Shown: positions 53,559 to 61,632 of the stretch, in pieces
How positions within the stretch are numbered: position 1 is the first letter of the stretch
Layout: every line of letters begins with the position of its first letter
Origin: Pseudodonghicola sp048268305
Lineage (GTDB): Bacteria > Pseudomonadota > Alphaproteobacteria > Rhodobacterales > Rhodobacteraceae
NCBI RefSeq assembly: GCF_048268305.1
Contig: NZ_JBLWVT010000009.1
Span: 62,001-126,000 of the forward strand
Reading direction: 5' to 3'
DNA length: 64,000 nucleotides
The notes under the pieces: model-generated
What the model was told of the DNA's origin: nothing
Database searches by the model: none
What the model saw: the letters and a program-made list of their open reading frames with translations, nothing else
Program-made: the position numbers and the translations under genes

Positions 53559-53900
53559 ATGACGGACCCGATGAAGATGACCGTATTTCTGATGCTCTGG
53601 GCCAGCCCCGACTGGCTGCGCCTGTCGCGGGAGGCGCGCAACCGGATCGCGACGGAGGCGATGGCGGCGGCCTTTGCCGCAGGAGAGATCGAAGTGCGCC
53701 ACTTCGATGCCGAGGCGTTCAACGCAAGGATCAGCGATGTGGCGATGATCACCGCCGGGCGGGCGGAGGACATCTATTTCGCGATCGAACGGCTGCGCGA
53801 CACGCCGCTGATCACCGAGGGCTATTTCAAGGTGGTGGAGATCGTGCCGGCTTTCGAGGACGGTTTCCGTCGCTTCGAGGTGGCGCAGGCCGCAGCCTGA
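53559..53900 (+). CDS. Darcynin-like protein
   Basis: This 113-residue cytoplasmic protein resembles the darcynin family of unknown function: TVFLMLWASPDWLRLSREAR at the start, HFDAEAFNARISDVAMI in the middle and YFAIERLRDTPLITEGYFKV near the end. GGAAGGG stands 8 bp before the ATG. It lies beside a divergent TetR gene with a shared operator, so it is probably induced by whatever the regulator senses. The family assignment is by eye. Confidence 0.65.
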   Translation: MTDPMKMTVFLMLWASPDWLRLSREARNRIATEAMAAAFAAGEIEVRHFDAEAFNARISDVAMITAGRAEDIYFAIERLRDTPLITEGYFKVVEIVPAFEDGFRRFEVAQAAA

Positions 53901-53944
53901 GAAAATGCCGGCGCGAAGGCTCCCCTCGCGCCGGCGGCACCGGA

Positions 53945-55519
53945 TCAGTGCATGTCTTTATAAGAGATTTCGCGGGCATCCGCGCCGGGGCCGGCCTTTT
54001 GACGACGCACCGCCAGACGGTTCAGCGCGTTGACATAGGCGCGGGCCGAGGCGACCACCGTATCGGTATCCGCCGACTGGCCGGTGACGATCATGCCGTC
54101 CTCTTCCAGCCGCACGGTGACGGTGGCCTGGGCATCGGTGCCTTCGGTCACGGCGCTGACCTGATAGAGCTGCAGATGCGCCTTGTTCGGGTAGAGCGCA
54201 CGCACGGCCTTGAAGCTGGCGTCGACCGGGCCGTCGCCGTGTTCGGTGGCGATGATTTCCTTGCCGTCAATTTCCATCTCAAGCGTGGCTTCCGCCGGGC
54301 CGCCGGTGCCGCAGAGCACCTTGAGCGAGACGATTTGCAGCTTGTCCTCGCCCGCATCCGCGGTGGCACCGGCGAGGGCAACGATATCGTCGTCGTAAAC
54401 CTCTTTCTTGCGGTCGGCGAGTTCCTTGAAGCGGATGAAGATGTCGCGAAGCTGGTTGTCGCCGACCTCATGGCCAAGCTGCTTCAGCTTGTCGCGCAGC
54501 GCGGCGCGGCCCGAGTGTTTGCCAAGCGGCAGGCTGGACCCGGTGAGACCCACGTCCTCGGGGCGCATGATCTCGAAGGTTTCCTTGTTCTTCAGCATGC
54601 CATCCTGGTGGATGCCGGATTCATGCGCGAAGGCGTTCTTGCCGACGATGGCCTTGTTGAACTGCACCGGGAAGCCCGACACCGTGGCGACACGGCGCGA
54701 GATATGCATGATCTTGGTGCTGTCGACCCCGGTGGTCCAGGGCATGATGTCATGGCGCACCTTCAGCGCCATCACCACTTCTTCCAGCGCGGTGTTGCCG
54801 GCGCGTTCGCCCAACCCGTTGACGGTGCATTCGATTTGCCGGGCGCCGCCAGCGACGGCAGCCAGCGCGTTGGCGGTCGCCATGCCAAGGTCGTTGTGGC
54901 AATGGGTGGCGAAGATCACCTGATCGGCGCCGGGCACCGTCTCGATCAGCCGCCGGATCAGCGAGGCGCTTTCCTCCGGCGCGGTGTAGCCGACGGTATC
55001 GGGGACGTTGATGGTGGTGGCGCCGGCCTTGATGGCGATCTCCACCACCCGGCAGAGGTAATCCCATTCGGTCCGCGTCGCATCCATCGGCGACCATTGC
55101 ACGTTGTCGCAGAGGTTGCGGGCGTGGGTCACCGTTTCATGGATCTTCTGCGCCATTTCGTCCATCGACAGGTTCGGAATGGCCCGGTGCAGCGGCGAGG
55201 TGCCGATGAAGGTATGAATGCGCGGCTGCTTGGCGTGCCGAACCGCCTCCCAGCAACGGTCGATATCGGCGAAATTGGCGCGGGCGAGACCGCAGATCAC
55301 CGAATTTCTGGAATTCTTGGCAATTTCGGAGACGGCGTGAAAATCGCCTTCCGAGGCGATCGGGAAGCCGGCCTCGATGATGTCGACGCCCATGTCGTCG
55401 AGCAGGCCGGCAATCTCCAGCTTCTCGTTATGGGTCATGGTGGCGCCGGGGCTCTGTTCGCCGTCGCGCAGAGTCGTGTCGAAAATCAAGACGCGGTCTT
55501 GGTCGATTGCAGTGGTCAT
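53945..55519 (-). CDS. leuA: 2-isopropylmalate synthase
   Basis: This 524-residue enzyme condenses acetyl-CoA with 2-oxoisovalerate, the first committed step to leucine. The HMGL-like barrel has FDTTLRDGEQSPGATMT (near 13), metal ligands in HCHNDLGMA and the block NGLGERAGNT. The C-terminal LeuA regulatory domain (about 395-510) mediates leucine feedback. Homocitrate synthase is excluded by length and the regulatory domain. A leucine-rich leader peptide is encoded upstream, implying attenuation. Confidence 0.95.
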   Translation of the reverse strand: MTTAIDQDRVLIFDTTLRDGEQSPGATMTHNEKLEIAGLLDDMGVDIIEAGFPIASEGDFHAVSEIAKNSRNSVICGLARANFADIDRCWEAVRHAKQPRIHTFIGTSPLHRAIPNLSMDEMAQKIHETVTHARNLCDNVQWSPMDATRTEWDYLCRVVEIAIKAGATTINVPDTVGYTAPEESASLIRRLIETVPGADQVIFATHCHNDLGMATANALAAVAGGARQIECTVNGLGERAGNTALEEVVMALKVRHDIMPWTTGVDSTKIMHISRRVATVSGFPVQFNKAIVGKNAFAHESGIHQDGMLKNKETFEIMRPEDVGLTGSSLPLGKHSGRAALRDKLKQLGHEVGDNQLRDIFIRFKELADRKKEVYDDDIVALAGATADAGEDKLQIVSLKVLCGTGGPAEATLEMEIDGKEIIATEHGDGPVDASFKAVRALYPNKAHLQLYQVSAVTEGTDAQATVTVRLEEDGMIVTGQSADTDTVVASARAYVNALNRLAVRRQKAGPGADAREISYKDMH

Positions 55520-55569
55520 GTCGGTAACTTTCGTATCTGTCCTAAAGCCTCATGGCGCGCAAGCATCCC

Positions 55570-55605
55570 CCTCTGAGCGGGCGCGCCGAAGGGCACGCTC
55601 AGAGG
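55570..55605 (-). promoter_or_regulatory. leuA attenuator hairpin
   Basis: A perfect 10-bp stem (CCTCTGAGCG with CGCTCAGAGG) includes the leader peptide stop codon. The loop contains GGCGCGC, which can instead pair with GCGCGCC at 55554-55560, giving a mutually exclusive fold. There is no clear U-tract, so control could be of translation as well as transcription. Confidence 0.55.
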
Positions 55606-55682
55606 CGGGTTAGGATCAGTAGGCCACGCAGCGACGCGCCGCAAAAAGCGGTCAGGGTCGGGATATGTGCGTGGCTGGTCAT
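55599..55682 (-). CDS. leuL: leuA leader peptide, 27 aa
   Basis: The frame ends in ASLRGLLILTRL: five leucines in the last ten residues, six overall with LTAF, including two CTA codons that are rare in such GC-rich DNA. It sits 79 bp upstream of leuA and its stop lies in a strong hairpin. Ribosome stalling at these codons under leucine shortage is the classical attenuation scheme, and leu leader peptides are known in alphaproteobacteria. No ribosome site is evident; a -10-like TATATG just upstream would make the mRNA leaderless. A four-codon longer start at 55694 is possible. Confidence 0.7.
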   Translation of the reverse strand: MTSHAHIPTLTAFCGASLRGLLILTRL

Positions 55683-55802
55683 GGGGCGGACCATATACGC
55701 GGATCAGCGGAAAAGAAAAGACCAAAACATTGCTGCGCTGCGGCAATATTGCTGCGTCGCCGCGGGGTGGTCGGCCTGGGCGGGGCAGGGGGAGAAGAGA
55801 TA

Positions 55803-55828
55803 AAAACTTAGCTGTTGAGCTAAGTTTT
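55803..55828. promoter_or_regulatory. Perfect palindrome, probable ArsR operator
   Basis: AAAACTTAGC and GCTAAGTTTT flank a 6-bp centre (TGTTGA), a perfect 10-bp inverted repeat 22 bp before the ArsR start. The size and place fit an autoregulatory site. It probably overlaps the promoter. Confidence 0.75.
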
Positions 55829-55849
55829 GATCTCAATATACTGGTTCAC

Positions 55850-56194
55850 ATGGGACCTGATCATATTGCACTCGACTCTGTCTTTCATGCGCTCGCCGAT
55901 CCGACGCGCAGGGCGGTGGTGCAGCGGCTTGCGCAGGGATCGGCGACCGTCAGCGAACTCGCGGGGCCCTTCGACATGGCCCTGCCATCGTTCATGAAAC
56001 ATATCGGGGTGCTCGAGGCCTCGGGGCTGATCGGCTCCAGCAAGACCGGCAGGGTCCGGACTTGCACGCTCAAGCGTCAGACATTGCTGGCAACGGAGCA
56101 CTGGTTCGAGGATCAGCGCAAGCTCTGGCAAAACCGCTATGAGGCGCTCGACAATCTGCTGGTGACTTTGAATGGAGGAGAAGATGAAAGCTGA
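55850..56194 (+). CDS. ArsR family winged-helix regulator
   Basis: This 114-residue regulator has the ArsR fold: VFHALADPTRRAVVQRLAQG, then the recognition region SVSEL-like TVSELAGPFDMALPSFMKHI, then LEASGLIGSSKTGRVRTCTL. It lacks the CxC metal motif of metal sensors. It belongs to the group encoded next to SRPBCC proteins, as here: its stop overlaps the next gene start. A perfect palindrome upstream suggests autoregulation. The ATG at 55850 was chosen because it follows that site. Confidence 0.9.
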   Translation: MGPDHIALDSVFHALADPTRRAVVQRLAQGSATVSELAGPFDMALPSFMKHIGVLEASGLIGSSKTGRVRTCTLKRQTLLATEHWFEDQRKLWQNRYEALDNLLVTLNGGEDES

Positions 56195-56696
56195 TCTGCA
56201 ATTCGATTTCCTGGTCGACAGGGACAAGAGCACCCTCACGATCGTCCGGGAGTTCGCCGCCAAACGGCAGCTTGTCTGGGAGTGCCACACGAAGAGCGAA
56301 TTGCTCGATCGCTGGTTCGCTCCGACGCCGCTGATGACCAAAACCAAGTCCATGGAGTTTCGTGACGGTGGCCATTGGCATTACGCCATGGTCGATCCGG
56401 AGGGGCAGGAATATTGGGGGCGGCTGGATTATCTGACCATCCGCCCGCTCGATGGCTATGCCGCGCTCGACGGGTTCAGCGACGAGACCGGCGCGCTCAA
56501 CCCCGATCTGCCGCGATCGCGCTGGGACGTCGAGTTCACCGACGCGGGCCCCCATTGTGCCCATTGCCTTGTCCGGACCGTGGTCTCCTATGCGTCGGCG
56601 CAGGATCTCGAAACCGTGATCGGAATGGGGATGAAGGAAGGGCTGACAGCTACATTGGATCGTCTGGACGAGCTGCTGCTGACCTTGAATGGCTAG
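56184..56696 (+). CDS. SRPBCC (AHSA1-like) domain protein
   Basis: This 170-residue protein has the AHSA1/START-like pattern: IVREFAAKRQLVWECHTKSELLDRWFAP (about residues 21-48, key part LLDRWFAP), MEFRDGGHWHYAMVDPEG and GMKEGLTATLDRLDELL at the end. Such proteins bind small hydrophobic ligands; the ligand here is unknown. The ATG at 56184 has GGAGGAGAA just before it; a start at 56172 would lie upstream of that site. It is translationally coupled to the ArsR gene. Confidence 0.87.
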   Translation: MKADLQFDFLVDRDKSTLTIVREFAAKRQLVWECHTKSELLDRWFAPTPLMTKTKSMEFRDGGHWHYAMVDPEGQEYWGRLDYLTIRPLDGYAALDGFSDETGALNPDLPRSRWDVEFTDAGPHCAHCLVRTVVSYASAQDLETVIGMGMKEGLTATLDRLDELLLTLNG

Positions 56697-57020
56697 AATG
56701 CCCTGCCCCCCAGGGTGGCAAAGCTGTTGCCGCCCCGGGGGAACCCTCCCGCCGATGACCTGGGGCAATTTGATACAGGTCAGGCTGGTCGCATGGCTGA
56801 TGTGTTATAGTTTCAATGTATAGTTGCGAGGAGGCGCGGCGGACGGAACGATAGGCCGTGTGGCTGGGCGGGTGCGATCCTGTTTGATATGTTTTGTTTT
56901 TCGAATATGTTCCGAAACAGGGAGGCCCGCCGGGTGGTCTGGCGCGGATGACCTTCGCAGTGCGGGGAGCCCGGCCGGGATGACAGCGGTCGCGGTCGGT
57001 AAGTTGGAGGATAAGATAGA
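56697..57020. promoter_or_regulatory. Upstream region of sqr with promoter and palindrome
   Basis: This 324-bp gap has no convincing gene. A candidate promoter is TTGATA (56884-56889), 16 bp, TATGTT (56906-56911). It is overlapped by an inverted repeat, TTTCGAATATGTTCCGAAAC (56899-56918), whose CGAA/TTCCG arms are nearly symmetric. This would suit a repressor such as the persulfide-sensing SqrR/BigR type that controls sqr in Rhodobacter, but the site is not a proven match. A short GC hairpin lies just after the SRPBCC stop. Confidence 0.5.
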
Positions 57021-58295
57021 ATGACTCATGTGGTTGTCCTTGGGGCCGGTCTGGGCGGGACCATCCAGGCCTATGAGCTGCGCCAGTCGCTGGCCAAGAC
57101 CGACAAGGTCACGGTGATCTCGAACAAGCCCTATTTCCAGTTCACGCCATCGAACCCCTGGGCGGGGATCGGCTGGCGCAAGAAGGAAGAGATCACCATC
57201 GACCTCGCTCCGGTGATGTCCAGGCGCGATATCGACTTCATCTGCGACGGCGCGGTGAAGCTCGATCCCGACGCACAGGTCATCCATCTGCAAAGCGGCC
57301 GCGAGGTCAGCTATGATTATCTGGTGATCGCCACCGGCCCCGATCTGGCCTTCGACGAGATCGAGGGCTTCGGGCCCGAGGCGCTGACCAATTCGATCTG
57401 CCAGGTCGAGCACGCCGAGATCTCGGGCAAGAACTGGGAGGCCTTCTGCGCCAACCCGGGTCCGATCGTGGTGGGGGCGGTGCAGGGGGCATCCTGCTTC
57501 GGGCCGGCCTATGAATTCGCCATGACGCTCGACACCGACCTGCGCCGACGCAAGATCCGCGACAAGGTGCCGATCACCTTTGTGACCTCGGAACCCTATG
57601 TCGGCCACATGGGGCTGAACGGTGTCGGCGACACCAAGGGCATGATGGAAAGCATCATGCGGGATCGCGATATCAAGTGGATCACCAATGCCAAGGTCGA
57701 CAAGTTCGCCGATGGCAAGGTCTATGTCACCCAGGTGGACGACGACGGCACCGAGAAGAAGAAATACGAACTTCCCTTCTCCTATTCGATGATGCTGCCG
57801 GCCTTCCGCGGCATCCCGGCGCTGATGGGGCTCGAAGGGCTGGTGAACCCGCGCGGCTTCGTCTTGACCGACGAATTCCAGCGCAACCGGAAATACCCCA
57901 ATATCTTCGGGATCGGCGTCTGCATCGCCATCGCCCCGCCCGAACCCACCCCGGTGCCCACCGGCGTGCCGAAGACCGGCTTCATGATCGAAAGCATGGT
58001 GACGGCGACGGCGAAGAACATCCCGCTGGTGATCGCGGGCAAGGAGCCGACCTATCAGCCGACCTGGAACGCGCTCTGCCTGGCCGATTTCGGCGATCGC
58101 GGCGCCGCCTTCCTGGCGATGCCGCAGGTGCCGCCGCGCAATGTCAACTGGGCGGCCGAGGGGCGCTGGGTCCATTGGGCCAAGCTGGTCTTTGAGTGGT
58201 ATTTCATGCGCAAGATCCGCACCGGCGTCAGCGAGCCGTTCTATGAGCGGTTCGTGATGAAGCTGGCCAAGATCCACAAGCTCAAGGGGGAATGA
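57021..58295 (+). CDS. sqr: Sulfide:quinone oxidoreductase, type I
   Basis: This 424-residue flavoprotein oxidises sulfide to sulfane sulfur and reduces ubiquinone at the membrane. The FAD site VVVLGAGLGGTIQAYEL is at 4-20. Redox cysteines fall at residues 127, 159 (VQGASCFG) and 353 (NALCLADFG), the same numbers as the three essential cysteines of Rhodobacter capsulatus Sqr. The C-terminal amphipathic region WAKLVFEWYFMRKIR is the membrane anchor. GGAGG stands 10 bp before the ATG. No sox or other sulfur genes are adjacent. Confidence 0.94.
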   Translation: MTHVVVLGAGLGGTIQAYELRQSLAKTDKVTVISNKPYFQFTPSNPWAGIGWRKKEEITIDLAPVMSRRDIDFICDGAVKLDPDAQVIHLQSGREVSYDYLVIATGPDLAFDEIEGFGPEALTNSICQVEHAEISGKNWEAFCANPGPIVVGAVQGASCFGPAYEFAMTLDTDLRRRKIRDKVPITFVTSEPYVGHMGLNGVGDTKGMMESIMRDRDIKWITNAKVDKFADGKVYVTQVDDDGTEKKKYELPFSYSMMLPAFRGIPALMGLEGLVNPRGFVLTDEFQRNRKYPNIFGIGVCIAIAPPEPTPVPTGVPKTGFMIESMVTATAKNIPLVIAGKEPTYQPTWNALCLADFGDRGAAFLAMPQVPPRNVNWAAEGRWVHWAKLVFEWYFMRKIRTGVSEPFYERFVMKLAKIHKLKGE

Positions 58296-58309
58296 CCCCG
58301 GCCGTTGTC

Positions 58310-58336
58310 GGCCCCCCGTGTTTGCGCATGGGGGCC
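58310..58336. terminator. Hairpin between convergent sqr and MORN genes
   Basis: GGCCCCC (58310-58316) pairs perfectly with GGGGGCC (58330-58336) around a 13-nt loop. It lies 15 bp past the sqr stop and 31 bp past the MORN gene stop on the other strand. No T-tract is present. Confidence 0.5.
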
Positions 58337-58366
58337 GGATGGGGACGACCCGGCCCTTGACCGGCC

Positions 58367-59770
58367 TCAGTTGCCGGTCTGCAGGGCGCCGTTTTCCCAG
58401 GTGCCACTGGCTTCCTGGCCGGTGGCATAGCGCATGGTGCCCTCGCCCTGCCGTTTGCCGTTCTTGAAGGTGCCCTCGTAGATATCGCCATTGGCATAGG
58501 TCGCGACACCCTTGCCGTTGATCTCTCCGCCCGACCATTGGCCCTTGTAGCGGAAGCCGTCGGCCATGGTGATCTCGCCCTCGCCATCGCGCTGTCCCTG
58601 GACGAACTGGCCCTCATAGACCGAGCCGTCGGCATAGGTGGCCTTGCCCTGGCCGTCGCGCTGGCCCTCTTTCCACTCGCCCTCGTACCGGTAGCCGTCG
58701 GCATAGGTCATCACCCCATAGCCGTCGTTCTTGGCGTTCTTGAACTGGCCCTTGTAGACGATGCCGTTGGGATAGGTGGCGGTGCCCTCGCCGTCGATCA
58801 CCCCGGCCTTCCACTCGCCCTCATAGGTCGATCCGTCGGGATAGGTGATCTTGCCGGTGCCATCGGCCAGATCGGCGCGGAACTGGCCCTCATAGACCGA
58901 TCCGTCGGGATAGGTGACATGGCCCTGGCCCTCGATCTGCCCGGCGACCCAGGCGCCGGTATAGGCATAGCCGTCCTTGCCGCTAAAGCTGCCCTGGCCA
59001 TGGCGGCGGTCGTCGGCGAAGTCGCCCTCGTAGGTGTCGCCATTGGCATAGGTGACTTTGCCCTTGCCCTCGCGCCGGCCGGCGACCAGGTCGCCGACAT
59101 AGACATCGCCATTGGCCTGGGTCAGCGTGCCCTGACCGTTGATCTGCCCGTCGGCCCAGGTGCCGACATAAGTGAGCCCGTCTGGCAGCGTCAGCTTGCC
59201 CTCGCCCGAACGCTGGCCGGCCTCGATGGCACCGTCATAGACCGCGCCGTCGGGATAGGTGATCACCCCGTGGCCCTGTTTCTCTCCGTTCACCCAATCG
59301 CCGCGGTATTCATAGCCGCCGGGGCTGGTCATCACCCCATAGCCGTTGTGCTGGGCGTTGACGAAGCCGCCCTCATATCGCACGCCATTGGCATAGGTCG
59401 CTGCGCCCTGGCCATTGATCACCCCGTCGACCCATTCGCCCTCATAGGTGCCGCCGTCGGCGAAGGTGATCTTGCCCAGCCCGTTCGGCTTGCCCTTGGC
59501 GAATTCGCCCTCATAGACCGACCCGTTGGGAAAGCGCGCCTTGCCCTTGCCCTTGATCTCTCCGTCGACCCATTCGCCGGTGTATTCATAGCCGTTTGGC
59601 AGCCGGTAGGTGCCGGTGCCATGCTGCAGCCCGCCGCGGAAGGTGCCTTCGTAGACGCCGCCGATATCGTCCTCGGTGGTCAGCACCTGTCCGTCCTGCG
59701 CCCGTGCCGCCGCCCCGCTCAGGAGCAGCCCGGTCGCCGCCGTCGCCAATGCCATGCCAAGATGTTTCAT
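58367..59770 (-). CDS. Secreted MORN-repeat protein, 18 repeats
   Basis: The 467-residue protein has a signal peptide (MALATAATGLLLSGAAARAQ) and then 18 consecutive 23-residue MORN repeats (about residues 42-455), each of the form YEGxWxxGxxxGxGxxxYxDGxx, with a partial 19th at the end. MORN repeats form an elongated beta-meander that binds lipids or proteins in eukaryotes; bacterial functions are unclear. There is no enzymatic domain. The signal peptide predicts a periplasmic or exported product. The ATG at 59770 gives that signal peptide. It diverges from nadE. Confidence 0.9.
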   Translation of the reverse strand: MKHLGMALATAATGLLLSGAAARAQDGQVLTTEDDIGGVYEGTFRGGLQHGTGTYRLPNGYEYTGEWVDGEIKGKGKARFPNGSVYEGEFAKGKPNGLGKITFADGGTYEGEWVDGVINGQGAATYANGVRYEGGFVNAQHNGYGVMTSPGGYEYRGDWVNGEKQGHGVITYPDGAVYDGAIEAGQRSGEGKLTLPDGLTYVGTWADGQINGQGTLTQANGDVYVGDLVAGRREGKGKVTYANGDTYEGDFADDRRHGQGSFSGKDGYAYTGAWVAGQIEGQGHVTYPDGSVYEGQFRADLADGTGKITYPDGSTYEGEWKAGVIDGEGTATYPNGIVYKGQFKNAKNDGYGVMTYADGYRYEGEWKEGQRDGQGKATYADGSVYEGQFVQGQRDGEGEITMADGFRYKGQWSGGEINGKGVATYANGDIYEGTFKNGKRQGEGTMRYATGQEASGTWENGALQTGN

Positions 59771-59952
59771 CGGAAGTCCTGCCTGCCTCAACGTTCTGCC
59801 GCGATATTGCAAAGTCACGCAGAAACTAGGCGAGGGGCAGGGGACAGGCAATGTCTTTTCCCCCGGGCCGGCCGCTCTCGGCCTTTCCCTCGGGGCGGGA
59901 TCTGTTAAATGCCTTGGGAAGACTTGGAACGCACAAGGGGCACGAGGTCAGG

Positions 59953-61623
59953 ATGGAAGAGGGGAAGTCGAGCCGGTTCCGCGTGACGCTGGCGCAGCTC
60001 AACCCGGTGATGGGCGATCTGAAGGGCAACGCGGCGCAGGCGCGTGCGGCCTGGGAAGAGGGCCGCGCCGCCGGGGCCGATCTGGTGGCGCTGCCCGAGA
60101 TGTTCATCACCGGCTACAACACCCAGGATCTGGTGATGAAGCCGGCCTTCCAGATCGACGCGATGGAGACGGTCAAGGCGCTGGCGACCGAGCTTGCCGA
60201 GGGCCCCGCGCTGGCCATCGGCGGCCCCTGGGTCGAGGGCGATCAGCTCTTTAACGCCTATTTCATCCTCAAGGGCGGCAAGATCGCCAGCCGGATGCTG
60301 AAACACAACCTGCCGAACGAGCTGGTCTTCGACGAGGTGCGGATTTTCGATTCCGGCCCGCTGGGCGGCCCCTATTCGGTGGGCAATACCCGTATCGGCA
60401 GCCCGATCTGCGAGGATGCCTGGCACGAGGAAGTGGCCGAGACCCTGGCTGAAACCGGGGCGGAGTTCCTGCTGGTTCCCAATGGATCGCCCTATTACCG
60501 CAACAAGCACGACGTGCGGCTGACCCATATGGTCGCCCGCGTGGTCGAGACCGGCCTGCCGCTGATCTATCTGAACATGGTGGGCGGGCAGGACGATCAG
60601 GTCTTCGATGGCGCCAGCTTCGGGTTGAACCCGGGGGGCGAACTGGCCTTCCAGATGCCGCAGTTCGACGAGGTCATCACCCATGTCGATCTTGAACGCG
60701 GCGCCGACGGCTGGCGTATCCTTCCGGGTGAGGAGCATGTCCATGCCTCGGACTGGGAGCAGGACTATCGCGTGATGGTGCAATCCCTGCGCGACTATCT
60801 GCGCAAGTCGGGCTTCTCCAAGGTGCTGCTGGGGCTGTCGGGGGGCATCGATTCGGCGCTGGTCGCCGCCATCGCCGTCGATGCCATCGGGGCGAAGAAC
60901 GTGCGCTGCGTCATGCTGCCCTCGGAATACACCAGCCGGGAGTCGCTGGAGGATGCCGAGGCCGTCGCCAAGGCGCTGGGGTGTCATTACGACTATGTCC
61001 CGATCGCCGAGGGGCGCGCCGCCATCAGCAATACTTTGGCGCCGCTTTTCGAGGGGTTGAAGCCCGACCTGACCGAGGAAAACATCCAGTCCCGTCTGCG
61101 CGGCCTGCTGCTGATGGCGATGTCGAACAAGTTCGGCGAGATGTTGCTGACCACCGGCAACAAGTCCGAGGTCGCGGTGGGCTATGCCACCATCTATGGC
61201 GACATGGCGGGCGGCTATAACCCGATCAAGGATCTCTACAAGACCCGGGTGTTCGAGACCTGCCGCTGGCGCAATGCCAACCACCGGCCCTGGATGAGCG
61301 GCCCGGACGGCGAGGTGATTGCGCCGCGCGTCATCGACAAGCCGCCAAGCGCCGAGCTGCGCGCCGATCAGAAGGACAGCGACAGCCTGCCGGATTACCC
61401 GGAGCTGGATGCGATCCTCGACATCCTGGTCGACAAGGACGGCTCGATCGCCGATTGCGTCGCCGCGGGCTTCGACCGGGCCACTGCCAAGCGGGTCGAG
61501 CATCTGGTCTATATCAGCGAATACAAGCGCTTCCAGTCGGCGCCGGGGGCGCGGCTGACCAAGCGGGCATTCTGGCTCGATCGACGCTATCCCATCGTCA
61601 ACCGCTGGCGCGACCCGAGCTGA
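59953..61623 (+). CDS. nadE: Glutamine-dependent NAD+ synthetase
   Basis: This 556-residue enzyme amidates deamido-NAD using glutamine. The nitrilase-type glutaminase domain has Glu in LPEMFITGYN, Lys in MLKHNLPN and Cys in PICEDAWH. The synthetase domain has the PP-loop LGLSGGIDSALVAAI near 293 and later TTGNKSEVAVGYATIYGD. The ATG at 59953, preceded by GAGGTCAGG, gives FRVTLAQLNPVMGDL near the start as in the family; an earlier in-frame start adds 34 unrelated residues. Confidence 0.96.
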   Translation: MEEGKSSRFRVTLAQLNPVMGDLKGNAAQARAAWEEGRAAGADLVALPEMFITGYNTQDLVMKPAFQIDAMETVKALATELAEGPALAIGGPWVEGDQLFNAYFILKGGKIASRMLKHNLPNELVFDEVRIFDSGPLGGPYSVGNTRIGSPICEDAWHEEVAETLAETGAEFLLVPNGSPYYRNKHDVRLTHMVARVVETGLPLIYLNMVGGQDDQVFDGASFGLNPGGELAFQMPQFDEVITHVDLERGADGWRILPGEEHVHASDWEQDYRVMVQSLRDYLRKSGFSKVLLGLSGGIDSALVAAIAVDAIGAKNVRCVMLPSEYTSRESLEDAEAVAKALGCHYDYVPIAEGRAAISNTLAPLFEGLKPDLTEENIQSRLRGLLLMAMSNKFGEMLLTTGNKSEVAVGYATIYGDMAGGYNPIKDLYKTRVFETCRWRNANHRPWMSGPDGEVIAPRVIDKPPSAELRADQKDSDSLPDYPELDAILDILVDKDGSIADCVAAGFDRATAKRVEHLVYISEYKRFQSAPGARLTKRAFWLDRRYPIVNRWRDPS

Positions 61624-61632
61624 GGCGCCGTC

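Larger units (their letters stand above)
55520..55849. promoter_or_regulatory. Control region between leuA and the divergent ArsR gene
   Basis: This 330-bp gap holds the leuA leader peptide and hairpin (minus strand) and the ArsR palindrome (plus strand). Between them, ATTGCTGC occurs twice (55729-55736 and 55748-55755), the second within the palindrome GCAATATTGC (55743-55752); these could be regulator sites for leuA. TATATG on the minus strand (55691-55696) is a candidate -10 element about 9 bp before the leader ATG. Confidence 0.55.

Noticed and set aside
56824..57024. Small open frame upstream of sqr
   Set aside because: It overlaps the promoter and palindrome and the sqr start, with no ribosome site and an arginine/glycine-rich noise-like product.
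58367..59770. Regular repeats mistaken for a CRISPR-like or tandem DNA array
   Set aside because: The 69-bp periodicity is that of the 23-residue MORN repeat in an intact reading frame; there are no spacers and no cas genes.
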